Program-made: the position numbers and the translations under genes | Assembly (NCBI RefSeq): GCF_014874065.1 | Contig: NZ_JADBEE010000001.1 | Location: forward strand, 2,046,001 to 2,110,000 | DNA from: Nesterenkonia halotolerans | Lineage (GTDB): Bacteria > Actinomycetota > Actinomycetes > Actinomycetales > Micrococcaceae | DNA length: 64,000 nucleotides | Reading direction: 5' to 3' | Notes under the pieces: model-generated | What the model saw: the letters and a program-made list of their open reading frames with translations, nothing else | Databases searched by the model: none | Told to the model about the DNA's origin: nothing | In this document: in pieces, positions 44,298-53,289 of the stretch | Layout: every line of letters begins with the position of its first letter | How positions within the stretch are numbered: the stretch's first letter is position 1

Positions 44298-45130
44298 GAG
44301 CGCGGACCGAGTGTGTGCGGGTCGGGCTGCTGACCGGTGACCGATTCCAGGAAGGGCGCGCAGGCTGCGGCGAGCTCCCGCGGACGGTTGAGCTGCACGG
44401 CGTGCGGACCCCCGGGAACCTCCAGCACCTGCGCATCAGGCGCGGTCCGGGCCAGCTCGTAGAGCCACGCCTCGGAGGCGATCGGGTCCCTGCCGCCTCC
44501 CATCACCAAGCCAGGGATGGTGCAGTGCCGAATGGACTCCTCGGTGCGGTGAGTCACCATGTAGCGGGCCGTGCGCAGGTAGCGCAGCGGGCCCATCCGG
44601 AGATAGTTGCGGAAGATCACGGCGTTGCTGGAGGGCGGTTCGGCCAAGCTGTCGCGGAACAGCCGCACCGCCTGCGCCGGCAGGCTGCGCGCCGTCGGGT
44701 CCACCGTCGGTCCGATCAGGATGTAGCCGGCAAAGAGCCCGCGGTGCCCGGCGATGGAGCTGGTGACGATCTGCGCGCCCATGGAGTGGCCGACGACGAC
44801 GGCGGCCTTCAGTCCCAGCGCCAGAGTCACCTCAGCGAGGACCTCACCAAGTTCGGTCATGGTGAGAGCGCGCGGCGGTTTGGGCGTGCGACCGTACCCC
44901 GGCAGGTCCACGGCGTAGACGTCATGGGTCTGCGACAGCACATCGGCGAAGGGCAGGAAGTACTCACCGGACATGCCGATCCCATGCACCAGCAGGATCG
45001 GTTGGCGCCCGGGCGCGAAGGTGCCCCGCACATCCACGGCATGGCCGCTGACGTGCACGCGTCGGGTGCTGAGCTGGGCGTCGGCTGGGTCGCTCTCGGG
45101 CACGATTTTCACTTTCATCTCGCTGGTCAT
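44294..45130 (-). CDS. Alpha/beta hydrolase
   Basis: A 278-residue serine hydrolase. Motifs are LLVHGIGMSGEYFLPFA, VDLPGYGRTPKPP, nucleophile VVGHSMGAQI (Ser about 117), MGGGRDPIAS (acid), and GGPHAVQLNRP (His). The fold is that of C-C bond hydrolases and esterases, but specificity is unknown. It is translationally coupled to the lipase-like gene downstream. The two may act on related lipid or ester substrates. Confidence 0.88.
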   Translation of the reverse strand: MTSEMKVKIVPESDPADAQLSTRRVHVSGHAVDVRGTFAPGRQPILLVHGIGMSGEYFLPFADVLSQTHDVYAVDLPGYGRTPKPPRALTMTELGEVLAEVTLALGLKAAVVVGHSMGAQIVTSSIAGHRGLFAGYILIGPTVDPTARSLPAQAVRLFRDSLAEPPSSNAVIFRNYLRMGPLRYLRTARYMVTHRTEESIRHCTIPGLVMGGGRDPIASEAWLYELARTAPDAQVLEVPGGPHAVQLNRPRELAAACAPFLESVTGQQPDPHTLGPRS

Positions 45131-45234
45131 CTCGACTGAAAACTGTGCCTCTTATGTCTACTGCGCAGGGACTCGGACCATAACAGGGTGTGCCTAGAGC
45201 TGAGGTCGACACAAGAGGTTTCGACCCCAATCAT

Positions 45235-45258
45235 CGGGATAACCTGTGGGTTATCCCG
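45235..45258. promoter_or_regulatory. CGGGATAACC dyad upstream of the HisD-like gene
   Basis: Exact 10-base arms CGGGATAACC (45235-45244) and GGTTATCCCG (45249-45258) around TGTG, 98 bases before the HisD-like start. A third, looser half-site AATAACCCG follows at about 45281-45289. The pattern suits the LysR regulator at 46707 or another dimer. Confidence 0.6.
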
Positions 45259-45355
45259 GAAACACTGCGGTTGTCCTATGAATAACCCGAGAATACATTG
45301 GATTGTGGTTGATACAGGCAGAACGTGGGCGCAGAAGCCCAAGTAAGGAGTTCAT

Positions 45356-46669
45356 ATGCGATTCTCTCCGCAGACACTGAGTGCACTGGACGGGAAGTTC
45401 AGCTTCCTCAAGGCGCCGAGCGAAGCTCCGGCCGCCCAGTATGCCCCGAAGGTGACCGAGACGGTCAGCAGCATGCTGGCTGACATCGAGGGTCGGGGAC
45501 TGACCGCGGTCGAGGAGTATGCGCTGAAGCTGGATAACTACTCCGGAGACTTCGTGGTCAGTCAGGGAGACCTGGAGTCGAGCGGAGAGCGCCTCCCCAC
45601 CGATCTGAGAGAGGCCATTGAACTCGGTTCCCGGAGGACCAAGGCCTTCGCCGCGGAATCCCGACGTCATCTGCGTGACTTCGAGTATGAGACTGCACCA
45701 GGAGTGGTGTGTGGAGTGCGATATGTCCCTATTCGACAGGTTGGAGCGTACCTGCCGGCAGGACGATTCCCGCTCACGGCCAGCGCATTCATGTCCATCG
45801 GCGTCGCCAAGGAAGCGGGCGTGCCGCTGGTCACGGCCGCAACGCCGCCCGGACCGGACGGGCGGGCGAATGACGCAGTGCTCTATGCCGCATATCTCTC
45901 CGGGGTTGATCGCATGTACGTCCTCGGCGGTGTGCAGGCCCTGGCCACCTTGGCGTTCGGCCTCTTGGATGAGCTTCCCTCAGACATGCTTGTTGGAGCT
46001 GGGAATGCCTTTGTCGCAGAAGCCAAGCGTCAGCTCTTCGGTCGCGTGGCCATTGACCTGCCCGCCGGCCCCTCAGAAGTCGCCGTCATCGCCGACGACA
46101 CCGCCGAGCCAGAGATCGTCGCTGCCGACCTTCTGGGTCAAGCCGAGCACGGACCGCAATCGCCCGCGGCTCTCGTCACCACCTCACCGGTGTTGGCGCA
46201 ACAGGTGTCGGATGCCGTAGACCGTCAGCTTGCAACACTTTCCACTCATGAGATCGCTGGTCCGGCATGGCGGGACTTCGGATCGATCACAGTTGCCGAC
46301 ACGCGGGAGACCGCCGCCGCGTTGATGGATGATCTGGCCCCGGAGCATCTGGAGGTCATCACCTCAGATGATGACTGGTACCACGACCGTCTGCGCAACT
46401 ACGGCTCCATCTTCCTCGGTCCGTGGAGCACAGTCGCGTACTCGGACAAGGGGATGGCAGGGACGAACCACACCCTGCCCACCGCGGGGGGAGCGAAGCA
46501 CAGCGCGGGACTCTCCGTGTCTCGCTTCGTGAAGCCGCTGACCTATCAGCGTGTGGCTCGCGAAGCGACTCCATCGACGGCGGAGCCCGTTCGGGTCATC
46601 TCCGATGCCGAGGGCATGGAGGCCCACAGCCGCACCGCCACGTACCGGTTGGACCGATACCAGAACTGA
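45356..46669 (+). CDS. HisD-family dehydrogenase, probably catabolic
   Basis: A 437-residue zinc-dependent NAD+ enzyme of the histidinol dehydrogenase family. The four zinc ligands align as Gln262 and His265 (GQAEHGP), Asp364 (YSDKG) and His424 (EGMEAHS). The catalytic pair is Glu330-His331 (APEHLEV). The substrate loop reads SDKGMAGTNHTLPT rather than the usual biosynthetic version. No other his gene is nearby; instead a LysR gene and an APC permease are. A HpsN-like or amino-alcohol/polyol dehydrogenase role is more likely than histidine biosynthesis. AAGGAG lies 6 bases before ATG. Base composition is lower in GC than its neighbours. Confidence 0.85.
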   Translation: MRFSPQTLSALDGKFSFLKAPSEAPAAQYAPKVTETVSSMLADIEGRGLTAVEEYALKLDNYSGDFVVSQGDLESSGERLPTDLREAIELGSRRTKAFAAESRRHLRDFEYETAPGVVCGVRYVPIRQVGAYLPAGRFPLTASAFMSIGVAKEAGVPLVTAATPPGPDGRANDAVLYAAYLSGVDRMYVLGGVQALATLAFGLLDELPSDMLVGAGNAFVAEAKRQLFGRVAIDLPAGPSEVAVIADDTAEPEIVAADLLGQAEHGPQSPAALVTTSPVLAQQVSDAVDRQLATLSTHEIAGPAWRDFGSITVADTRETAAALMDDLAPEHLEVITSDDDWYHDRLRNYGSIFLGPWSTVAYSDKGMAGTNHTLPTAGGAKHSAGLSVSRFVKPLTYQRVAREATPSTAEPVRVISDAEGMEAHSRTATYRLDRYQN

Positions 46670-46706
46670 ACCAGCCACTTCGCCGGCGGGGCATCAGCCA
46701 GTGGAG

Positions 46707-47618
46707 CTAGCGATGGTGCCTTGGTCCGTGGATGAATTCACGGACCAAGGACATCATCTCGGTGGTTGCCCGGGAGACCACCGTGTCTTTTCGCCTCACC
46801 AGCGCGAGCGTCTCGAGAAGCGGCGGCTCGAAAGGATAGACCTCCACCCCATCGGGGATCCTTCCGGCCCGCCTGAGGGAGTCGCTGACTACCGTGGCAC
46901 CCGTGCCATTTGCCACGAGGGTCAGCGCAGACTCCACCTGTTCAACTTCGATGAGCGGTTCAAGCGCGTGGCCCGCCTGCTGGGCGCGATCGAGCAGCTG
47001 TCTCCGTGTCGGATCTGCCCAGCCGCTCTGTGCGTCATAGAGGACCAGACCCGCGGTATCCAGGTCTTTCGTGGTTGCTGACCCGTTGGCGGGGCCTTCG
47101 TGTGCGGTGGCAAAGAGAACCTCGTCTCGGAACAGTGGTTCGTATTCAAGGTCCTCAGACCCTACGGGCAGGACGACGATTCCAGCTTCCAGATGTCCGC
47201 TCTCGACAGCCTGTGCCACGTCGTGAGAGTTCACCCCCACCATGTGAATGCGTACTTGGGGGTGCCGCGCGTGGAAGGTCTCGACCAGCCTGGTGAGCCC
47301 GTAGTAGTTGGCGTTCCGAAGGACCCCGAATCTCGCCACCCCAGCCTCCAGCGATCGCAGCGCCTGCATTGCATGGTTGGCGTCCTCCGCTGCCTGCAGC
47401 GCTCGCAAGGCGTATGTCCGCAGCTCCTCCGCCGCAGCCGTGGGGACCATTCGTCGACCGCCGCGGACGAATAAGCGGGTCTCGAGATGCTCCTCGAGTC
47501 GGCTCACGAGCTCTGAAACGGAGGCCTGGGAGACGTCGAGCTCTTCTGCGGCCCGCGTGAATGTCCCCAGTTCCAGGGTGCGAAGGAAGGCGCGCAGCTG
47601 CGCGAGGGTCATTGACAT
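46707..47618 (-). CDS. LysR-family regulator of the HisD/APC island
   Basis: A 303-residue LysR regulator. The winged helix is at residues 1-60 (TLAQLRAFLRTLELGTFTRAAEELDVSQASVSELVSRLEEHLE). The effector domain starts at about 92 (RFGVLRNANYYGLTRLVETFHARHPQVRIH). It lies between, and opposite to, the HisD-like gene and the permease gene. Its start is 108 bases from the permease start. It probably induces both in the presence of the transported substrate. Confidence 0.9.
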   Translation of the reverse strand: MSMTLAQLRAFLRTLELGTFTRAAEELDVSQASVSELVSRLEEHLETRLFVRGGRRMVPTAAAEELRTYALRALQAAEDANHAMQALRSLEAGVARFGVLRNANYYGLTRLVETFHARHPQVRIHMVGVNSHDVAQAVESGHLEAGIVVLPVGSEDLEYEPLFRDEVLFATAHEGPANGSATTKDLDTAGLVLYDAQSGWADPTRRQLLDRAQQAGHALEPLIEVEQVESALTLVANGTGATVVSDSLRRAGRIPDGVEVYPFEPPLLETLALVRRKDTVVSRATTEMMSLVREFIHGPRHHR

Positions 47619-47726
47619 AGGTAAAACCTACACTAAGTGCCAGATAATCCAGGCTTGTCCAGTGGCAGACATTATCGTAGCGTGAGCGGCGCCACCTCGT
47701 TGATGTTTCCTGCGGAGGACTGAAGA

Positions 47727-49163
47727 ATGATCAGAGAATCCAGAACGACCCACGAAGCTCCCCAACTACGACGTGCCTTGAGCACGTTGGACTCATACGC
47801 CCTGGGCTTCGGTGCCATGATCGGGTTCGGCTGGGTGGTTCTGACGGGCGGTTGGCTGGAAGCCGCCGGCACCCTTGGAGCCGTTCTCGCCCTGCTCTCA
47901 GGCGGACTCATCATGGTGGTCGTCGGTCTCATCTACGCGGAGCTGACGGCGGCGATGCCACGGGCTGGTGGTGAGCACAACTACCTGATGCGCGGGCTGG
48001 GCGCACGGTGGGCCTTCATGGGCTCCTGGGGAATCACCGGTGGCTACATCACCATCGTCGCCTTCGAAGCGGTCGCGCTTCCTCGTACCCTCGGTTATGT
48101 GTTCCCTGGAATTAACCAGGGGTACCTATATTCGGTCTTTGGCTCCGATGTTTTCCTTCTGTGGGCCTTGGTCGGCTCAGTATCGGCAGTCATAGTCACC
48201 GTGATCAATTACGTAGGGATCAAGACCGCCGGCCTGATTCAGACGTTCGTCGTGCTGTTCTTGGTGGCAGTAGGGCTCATCTTGACCTTCGGTTCGTTCA
48301 CGGGTGGCTCCGTGAGCAACATGGATCCGATCTTCACGGATTTCACCGGGGTCTTCACGGTTCTGATTGTCGTGCCGTTCCTCTTCGTCGGCTTCGATGT
48401 CATCCCGCAGACTGCCGAAGAGCTTCGCATGAGCCCGCGCCGCGTGGGCAAGCTCATCGTGATCTCGGTGGTCATCGCCACCGTCTGGTACATCTTGACG
48501 GCCGTGACAACTGCCTCCTCGATGCCGCTGGAGGCGCTGGTGAATTCGGATCTGGCAACGGCCGACGCCATGGGTGCACTCTTCGGCAGCCAGTTCATGG
48601 CGCACGTGCTGATTGCAGGTGGAGTCGCCGGAATCATCACTTCGTGGATCGCGATGCTCATTGGTGCATCGCGATTGATGTACGCAATGGGTAAATCAGG
48701 AATGCTGCCCCGTTGGTTCGCTCATATTCACCCGAAGTTCCAGACACCATCGCACGCCATCGCGTTCATCGGTGTACTTTCGATCATCGCCCCGTTCCTC
48801 GGGGAAGGCGCCCTGGGGTGGCTCGTGGACTCAGGGTCACCAAGCATCGTGCTCACCTACTTCATGGTCTGCGTTGTCTTTCTCATCCTGCGTAGGCGAG
48901 AGCCCGGCATGGAACGTCCCTTCATGACAGGTGCTGGTTCGAAGGGCACGTTCATCGGAGTCCTCGGCTGCCTGCTCACTCTGGGGTTGCTCTCCCTCTA
49001 TATTCCGGGCATGCCGGCCTCTATCCATCCGATGTCTTACGTGCTCTTCGGTGGTTGGTGGCTGCTCGGCATGTTTTTCCTGTTCCGGATCCCGCGCGGA
49101 ATCCATGCCGGATCGGATTCCGAAGGCAGACTCCTCGACGCGCTGGCGATCCGTCGAAAGTAA
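47727..49163 (+). CDS. APC-superfamily amino acid/amine permease
   Basis: A 478-residue secondary transporter with about 12 spans. The first span holds the APC signature DSYALGFGAMIGFGWVVLTGGWLEAAG, and RAGGEHNYLMRGLGARWAFMGSW is the loop between spans 2 and 3. The RLMYAMGKSGMLPRWFAHIHPKFQTP loop is also characteristic. GGAGG lies 7 bases before the ATG. It probably imports the substrate of the HisD-like enzyme or its precursor. The gene is among the least GC-rich in the window (32 of 60 bases are G or C at 48121-48180). Confidence 0.9.
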   Translation: MIRESRTTHEAPQLRRALSTLDSYALGFGAMIGFGWVVLTGGWLEAAGTLGAVLALLSGGLIMVVVGLIYAELTAAMPRAGGEHNYLMRGLGARWAFMGSWGITGGYITIVAFEAVALPRTLGYVFPGINQGYLYSVFGSDVFLLWALVGSVSAVIVTVINYVGIKTAGLIQTFVVLFLVAVGLILTFGSFTGGSVSNMDPIFTDFTGVFTVLIVVPFLFVGFDVIPQTAEELRMSPRRVGKLIVISVVIATVWYILTAVTTASSMPLEALVNSDLATADAMGALFGSQFMAHVLIAGGVAGIITSWIAMLIGASRLMYAMGKSGMLPRWFAHIHPKFQTPSHAIAFIGVLSIIAPFLGEGALGWLVDSGSPSIVLTYFMVCVVFLILRRREPGMERPFMTGAGSKGTFIGVLGCLLTLGLLSLYIPGMPASIHPMSYVLFGGWWLLGMFFLFRIPRGIHAGSDSEGRLLDALAIRRK

Positions 49164-49261
49164 GTCCTTGTCGGTCAGTCAGACTGCGGAGCCATGAAAT
49201 AAACCGCGCCTCAGGTGGTGTTCCCGTGACGACTGCAGACCAACGAGTAAGGACTCACGAC

Positions 49262-50251
49262 ATGAGCGACCTGAACCAGACGCTGAACAAGACCATCGGA
49301 TTCGGCACCGCCCCGCTGGGCAACATGTTCCGCGACATCCCGGAGGACGAAGCCCGCAGCACCGTGGAGGCTGCATGGAATGAAGGCATCCGCTACTTCG
49401 ACACCGCTCCCTTCTACGGGGCCGGACTGGCCGAGAAGCGTCTCGGCGCGACCCTGAGCCAGCAGCCTCGCGACGAGTTCGTGCTGAGCACCAAGGTGGG
49501 CCGCTACATGCTCGACGAGACCGAAGAGAAGTCAGGGCTCTTCGCCGACGGCCGGAACAAGAAGGTCGTCACCGACTACACCGCCGATGCCACGCGGAGG
49601 TCCATCGAACAGAGCATCGAGCGTCTAGGGACCGATCGTCTGGACTTCGTGTTCGTCCATGACGTGTCCCGGGACTTCCACGGCGATGAGTGGATCGGGA
49701 AGCTGGAAGAGGCGCGCACCGGGGCATTCCGGGTGCTCACCCAGATGCGCGAGGAGGGTCTCATCAAGGGATGGGGGCTGGGCGTCAACACGACCGAGCC
49801 GATCGAGCTCGCCATGCAGCTGGAGGACACCACCCCGAACGTGAGCCTCTCCGCCACCCAGTACACCCTCATGCAGCATGAGACCGCCCTCGAGCGGATG
49901 ATGCCCCGTGCGGAGGCTCAGGGCGTGGGGATCATCGTCGGCGGACCGTACAACTCCGGTGCGCTGCTCGGCGGAGATCACTTCGACTACGCCGAAGCGA
50001 CTCCGGCGGTCAAGGAGCACGTGGCGCAGCTCAACGCTGTGGCGGGCCAGCACCAGGTGAGCCTGAAGGACGCGGCCCTGCAGTTCTCCATGGCCCACCC
50101 CGCGACGGCGGCAGTGATTCCAGGATCCAGCCGACCGGGTCGGATTGCCGAGGACATCGCCGGGCTCAAGACGCAGATCCCCGCCGCCTTCTGGGAAGAG
50201 CTGCTCCACGAGGGCCTGATCTCACCGAAGGCTCCGCTGCCCCAGGCCTGA
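49262..50251 (+). CDS. Aldo/keto reductase, AKR15/L-fucose-dehydrogenase-like
   Basis: A 329-residue NADP-dependent reductase with a TIM barrel. Catalytic residues are Asp and Tyr in YFDTAPFYGAGLAE, Lys in LSTKVGRY and His in VFVHDVSRD. The late IPGSSRPGRIAED binds the cofactor phosphate. The D-threo-aldose 1-dehydrogenase or pyridoxal dehydrogenase group is the closest by pattern. ATG 49262 was chosen with AAGGACTC upstream; a longer frame to 49055 overlaps the permease. It could belong to the HisD island or stand alone. Confidence 0.9.
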   Translation: MSDLNQTLNKTIGFGTAPLGNMFRDIPEDEARSTVEAAWNEGIRYFDTAPFYGAGLAEKRLGATLSQQPRDEFVLSTKVGRYMLDETEEKSGLFADGRNKKVVTDYTADATRRSIEQSIERLGTDRLDFVFVHDVSRDFHGDEWIGKLEEARTGAFRVLTQMREEGLIKGWGLGVNTTEPIELAMQLEDTTPNVSLSATQYTLMQHETALERMMPRAEAQGVGIIVGGPYNSGALLGGDHFDYAEATPAVKEHVAQLNAVAGQHQVSLKDAALQFSMAHPATAAVIPGSSRPGRIAEDIAGLKTQIPAAFWEELLHEGLISPKAPLPQA

Positions 50252-50294
50252 GCATCCGGGCCCGGGTCCAGGCATGAGACCGAGGGGCCGTTCG

Positions 50295-50325
50295 GGGCAC
50301 CGCCAGATGTCGTCTGGCGGTGCCC
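50295..50325. terminator. Bidirectional hairpin terminator
   Basis: Arms GGGCACCGCCAGA (50295-50307) and its exact complement (50313-50325) around TGTCG, placed between the convergent aldo/keto reductase (stop 50251) and the ABC-2 permease (stop 50333). Confidence 0.85.
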
Positions 50326-50332
50326 TCGCTGC

Positions 50333-51481
50333 TCAGTCGCCTGATCCGAGAGCCGTTCGCAGGGAGACCCGCTGGCCGGTGCGCAGCAGCGAACGGCTGT
50401 AGATCCTGGCGGCGAGCATGATCAACACCAGGCTCGCCAGCACCAGACCGGCCAGCGCCAGGAGTGGTTCGAACCACGCCGCCTCGTTGAAGAACATCCG
50501 CAAGGGCATCGCCACGGGTGCGGTGAAGGGGATGTAGGACGCGATGGTCATGACCAAGGGATTGTCGTAGAAGAACACCACGACGAAATAGGGCATCATC
50601 ACCAACATCATCGCGGGGGTCACCACCGTTCCGGAGTCCTCCTGACGGGACACCAGCGCCGCGCTGGCGGCAAATATCGCGGCTACCAGCACGAAGCCGG
50701 GCAGGAAGAACAGGACGAACCACAGCATCGGGACGGTGAGCACGTCCAGCAGATCCTGCTGCCCCGAGACCATCAGCGCCAGAGCAGCCGCGGCCGCGAT
50801 CACCACCGCCTGCCCCAGAGCCAGCGCAGAGTTCCCCATGATCTTGCCGGCCAGCAGCGAGCGTGAGGAGATGCTGGAGAGCAGAATCTCCACGATCCGG
50901 GACTGCTTCTCCTGGATCGTGTTCTGCACGATCATCATTCCTGAGCCGATGGAAAGCAGCATGAAGACCAGCCCGAAGAGCAGGGCGATGATGAAGCGCA
51001 GCGGGCCCTCCGCGCTGGGATCCAGCACCTCCATCGACGGACTGACCGAGAGCGCCTGGGCGACCTCCGTGGGCATCGCATCCAGTCCGATGACACGCAG
51101 TCCCACCGGGGATTCCTCGTCCGTGGTGATGATGGCTTCGACATCACCATCACGGAGCAGCTGCTCGGCGGCCTCCTGGTCGGGGGCGGCGACGATCTCA
51201 AGGCCTGCGTCGCTGTGCTCCTCGTCGAGGGCGTCAGCCCCCGCGACGACGGCGACCTCAGTCGTGGGTTCCTCATCGCCTCCGATGAATCCCGAGATCA
51301 GGATGCCGACCACGGTGATGAGCACCGTGATCGCAAGGCTGATCAGGAACGACTTGTTGCGCACCTGTGTGGTGATCTCACGCTCGGCCACCAGCAGGGA
51401 AGCCTGGACCGAGCCGAGCTGAGTGCGCGGGGAGGGCTGCTCGTGTTCGCCTCGCGTGGGACGGGGAATCGTCGTGGTCAT
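50333..51481 (-). CDS. ABC-2-type exporter permease (NatB-like)
   Basis: A 382-residue membrane protein. The first span (FLISLAITVLITVVGILISGFIG) is followed by a large acidic extracytoplasmic domain (about 70-160). Five more spans follow, with the family IQEKQSRIVEILLSSISSRSLLAGKI loop just after the second. The pattern is that of NatB, which with NatA exports Na+ or drugs. Its start overlaps the ATPase gene stop (ATGA). Confidence 0.88.
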   Translation of the reverse strand: MTTTIPRPTRGEHEQPSPRTQLGSVQASLLVAEREITTQVRNKSFLISLAITVLITVVGILISGFIGGDEEPTTEVAVVAGADALDEEHSDAGLEIVAAPDQEAAEQLLRDGDVEAIITTDEESPVGLRVIGLDAMPTEVAQALSVSPSMEVLDPSAEGPLRFIIALLFGLVFMLLSIGSGMMIVQNTIQEKQSRIVEILLSSISSRSLLAGKIMGNSALALGQAVVIAAAAALALMVSGQQDLLDVLTVPMLWFVLFFLPGFVLVAAIFAASAALVSRQEDSGTVVTPAMMLVMMPYFVVVFFYDNPLVMTIASYIPFTAPVAMPLRMFFNEAAWFEPLLALAGLVLASLVLIMLAARIYSRSLLRTGQRVSLRTALGSGD

Positions 51482-52401
51482 GTTCGGGTCTCCTGTCCGC
51501 GGGACTGCTGCGCATAATCGTCAGATGCGACGTCCTTGAAGATCTCGCTCAAGCTGGGGAGCACCGGACGGAACTGCCGGACCGGACCTCGGGCCATGGC
51601 GTGCTGCAGCACTTGTTGAGCTGCGGCGTCGTCGCCGCGGAAGAGCACGCGTTCGGCAGAGAATTCGTCGACCTGCACGGAGTTGAGGTCGCGCACCCAC
51701 CCGGTATCGGCATCGGTGATCAGCTCGAACCGGCGTGTGCCATGTCTCTCGCGCAGCTGTTCGCGGCCCCCGGCCGCCAGAATGCGGCCCGATCCGATGA
51801 TGACGAGGTCATCGCAGAGGCGCTCGACGACGTCGAGCTGGTGCGAGGAGAAGAGCACCACAGCGCCCGCCGCAGCGTGTTCTGCCAGAACTCTGAGCAC
51901 GACGTCGACCGCCATCGGGTCCAAGCCGGAGAAGGGCTCATCCAGGACCAGGACGTCCGGGTCATGCACCATGGCAGCGGCGATCTGTACCCGTTGCTGG
52001 TTTCCCAGAGACAGGGACTCCAGCGGAGCATTCATCCGCTCAGTGAGACCCAGCCTCTCGAGCAGGTGTTCTGCTCGGGTGCGGGCTTCTCGGCGCTCGA
52101 ACCCATGCAGCCGGGTCAGGTAGGTGATCTGTTCCGCGACCTGCATCTTGGGGTAGAGGCCACGCTCTTCAGGCATATACCCGAACCGCGATCGCGAGGC
52201 ACCGGTGAGTTCTTCTCCGTCGAGTCGCACAGTGCCGGAATCAGCGGAGAGGACCCCGAGGATGATGCGCATCGTCGTGGTCTTGCCTGCGCCGTTGCCG
52301 CCGACGAAGCCGGTGAGCTGTCCGGGGTGGGCGCTGAAAGAGAGGTCGTGGAGGACCTGGCGTCCTGAATAGGACCGGCAGATGTTTTGCAGCTCGAGCA
52401 T
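51478..52401 (-). CDS. ABC exporter ATPase (NatA-like)
   Basis: A 307-residue ATP-binding subunit. Walker A is GGNGAGKTTT (about residues 39-48), the signature is LSLGNQQRV and Walker B is VLVLDEPFSGLD, with the switch His in FSSHQLDVVE. The C-terminal 80 residues (DTGWVRDLNSVQVDEF...) are the usual DUF4162 tail. ATG 52401 follows AAGGTG; a frame running to 52491 lacks a conserved start. It is coupled to the permease. A two-component system immediately upstream may control it. Confidence 0.92.
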   Translation of the reverse strand: MLELQNICRSYSGRQVLHDLSFSAHPGQLTGFVGGNGAGKTTTMRIILGVLSADSGTVRLDGEELTGASRSRFGYMPEERGLYPKMQVAEQITYLTRLHGFERREARTRAEHLLERLGLTERMNAPLESLSLGNQQRVQIAAAMVHDPDVLVLDEPFSGLDPMAVDVVLRVLAEHAAAGAVVLFSSHQLDVVERLCDDLVIIGSGRILAAGGREQLRERHGTRRFELITDADTGWVRDLNSVQVDEFSAERVLFRGDDAAAQQVLQHAMARGPVRQFRPVLPSLSEIFKDVASDDYAQQSRGQETRT

Positions 52402-52528
52402 ACGAGGGCACCTTCTTGAGCCGGGGACCGGTGGAAGTGTGAGAACTTGTTTCGAGAGTACCGATCCCGCTGGCCTGGGCGGATCCCCCATCTAGGGGAG
52501 TCTGGCTCCACGGGCTTCTAGGCAGGCC

Positions 52529-52549
52529 CTCAGCTGCTCAGGAGCTGAG
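52529..52549 (-). terminator. Weak stem-loop after the response regulator gene
   Basis: Arms CTCAGCT (52529-52535) and AGCTGAG (52543-52549). It ends 3 bases before the response-regulator stop on the minus strand. Only a moderate candidate. Confidence 0.35.
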
Positions 52550-52551
52550 TT

Positions 52552-53289
52552 TCATGCGGAGAGCGGTTTGACGAGCCCGTGTTGGTAGGCGAACGCGACG
52601 GCTTCGACGCGATTGCGCAGGTTCAGCTTGGCCAGCACGTTGGAGATGTGTGTTTTGACCGTTTCTGCCCCGATGAAGAGCTGCGCTCCGATCTCGCTGT
52701 TGGAGAGACCCTGCGCGGCCAGGGAGAGCACGTCCTGTTCCCGAGTGGTCAGATCCTGCGGATGTGCGCCGTCAGCCAGCGGCAAGAGTCTCGCTGGCAG
52801 TCGAGATTCTGGGGCTTCTGCTTCCGCAGCTGGCGTCTGGGTGCGTTGGGTGATGGCATGCTGGATCAGGGATCGAGTGACCTCGGGCGCGAGAAGCGCG
52901 TCACCCGAGAAGACTGAGCGGATTCCGGCGATCAGCTGCTCGGGGGAGGACGTCTTCAGCAGGAAACCAGCGGCGCCGGCGTGGAGGGATTCCAGCAGAT
53001 AGTCGTCACGGTTGAAGGTGGTGAGCATGATGACCTGAGTTCCACCGGCAGACACGATCTGGCGTGTCGCGTCGATGCCGCTCATGCCGGGCATCTCGAT
53101 GTCCATGCAGACGATGTCCGGGCTCGTCTGCGCGGCCAGGTCGATCGCTGCCTGCCCGGTGGAGGCGCGGGCCACGACCTCGAGACCCGGCTGTGACTGC
53201 AGGATCGTGGCGATGCCGTCAAGCACCAGGTCCTGGTCATCTGCCAGCAACACCCGGATGGGGGAGTCAACCTGCGGGTGACCGTTCAT
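52552..53289 (-). CDS. NarL/LuxR-type response regulator
   Basis: A 245-residue response regulator. The receiver domain holds acidic DDQD (about 17-20), the phosphorylation site Asp63 in VCMDIEMPG, Thr in MLTTFN and Lys in GFLLKTSSPEQL. A linker of about 30 residues rich in Ala/Glu precedes the LuxR HTH (LTTREQDVLSLAAQGLSNSEIGAQLFIGAETVKTHISNVLAKL). ATG 53289 overlaps the kinase gene stop. The likely targets are the ABC exporter downstream. Confidence 0.93.
   Translation of the reverse strand: MNGHPQVDSPIRVLLADDQDLVLDGIATILQSQPGLEVVARASTGQAAIDLAAQTSPDIVCMDIEMPGMSGIDATRQIVSAGGTQVIMLTTFNRDDYLLESLHAGAAGFLLKTSSPEQLIAGIRSVFSGDALLAPEVTRSLIQHAITQRTQTPAAEAEAPESRLPARLLPLADGAHPQDLTTREQDVLSLAAQGLSNSEIGAQLFIGAETVKTHISNVLAKLNLRNRVEAVAFAYQHGLVKPLSA

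Noticed and set aside
45356..46669. HisD-like gene as a histidine biosynthesis gene
   Set aside because: No other his gene is nearby, and it sits with a LysR regulator and APC permease. A catabolic role is favoured.
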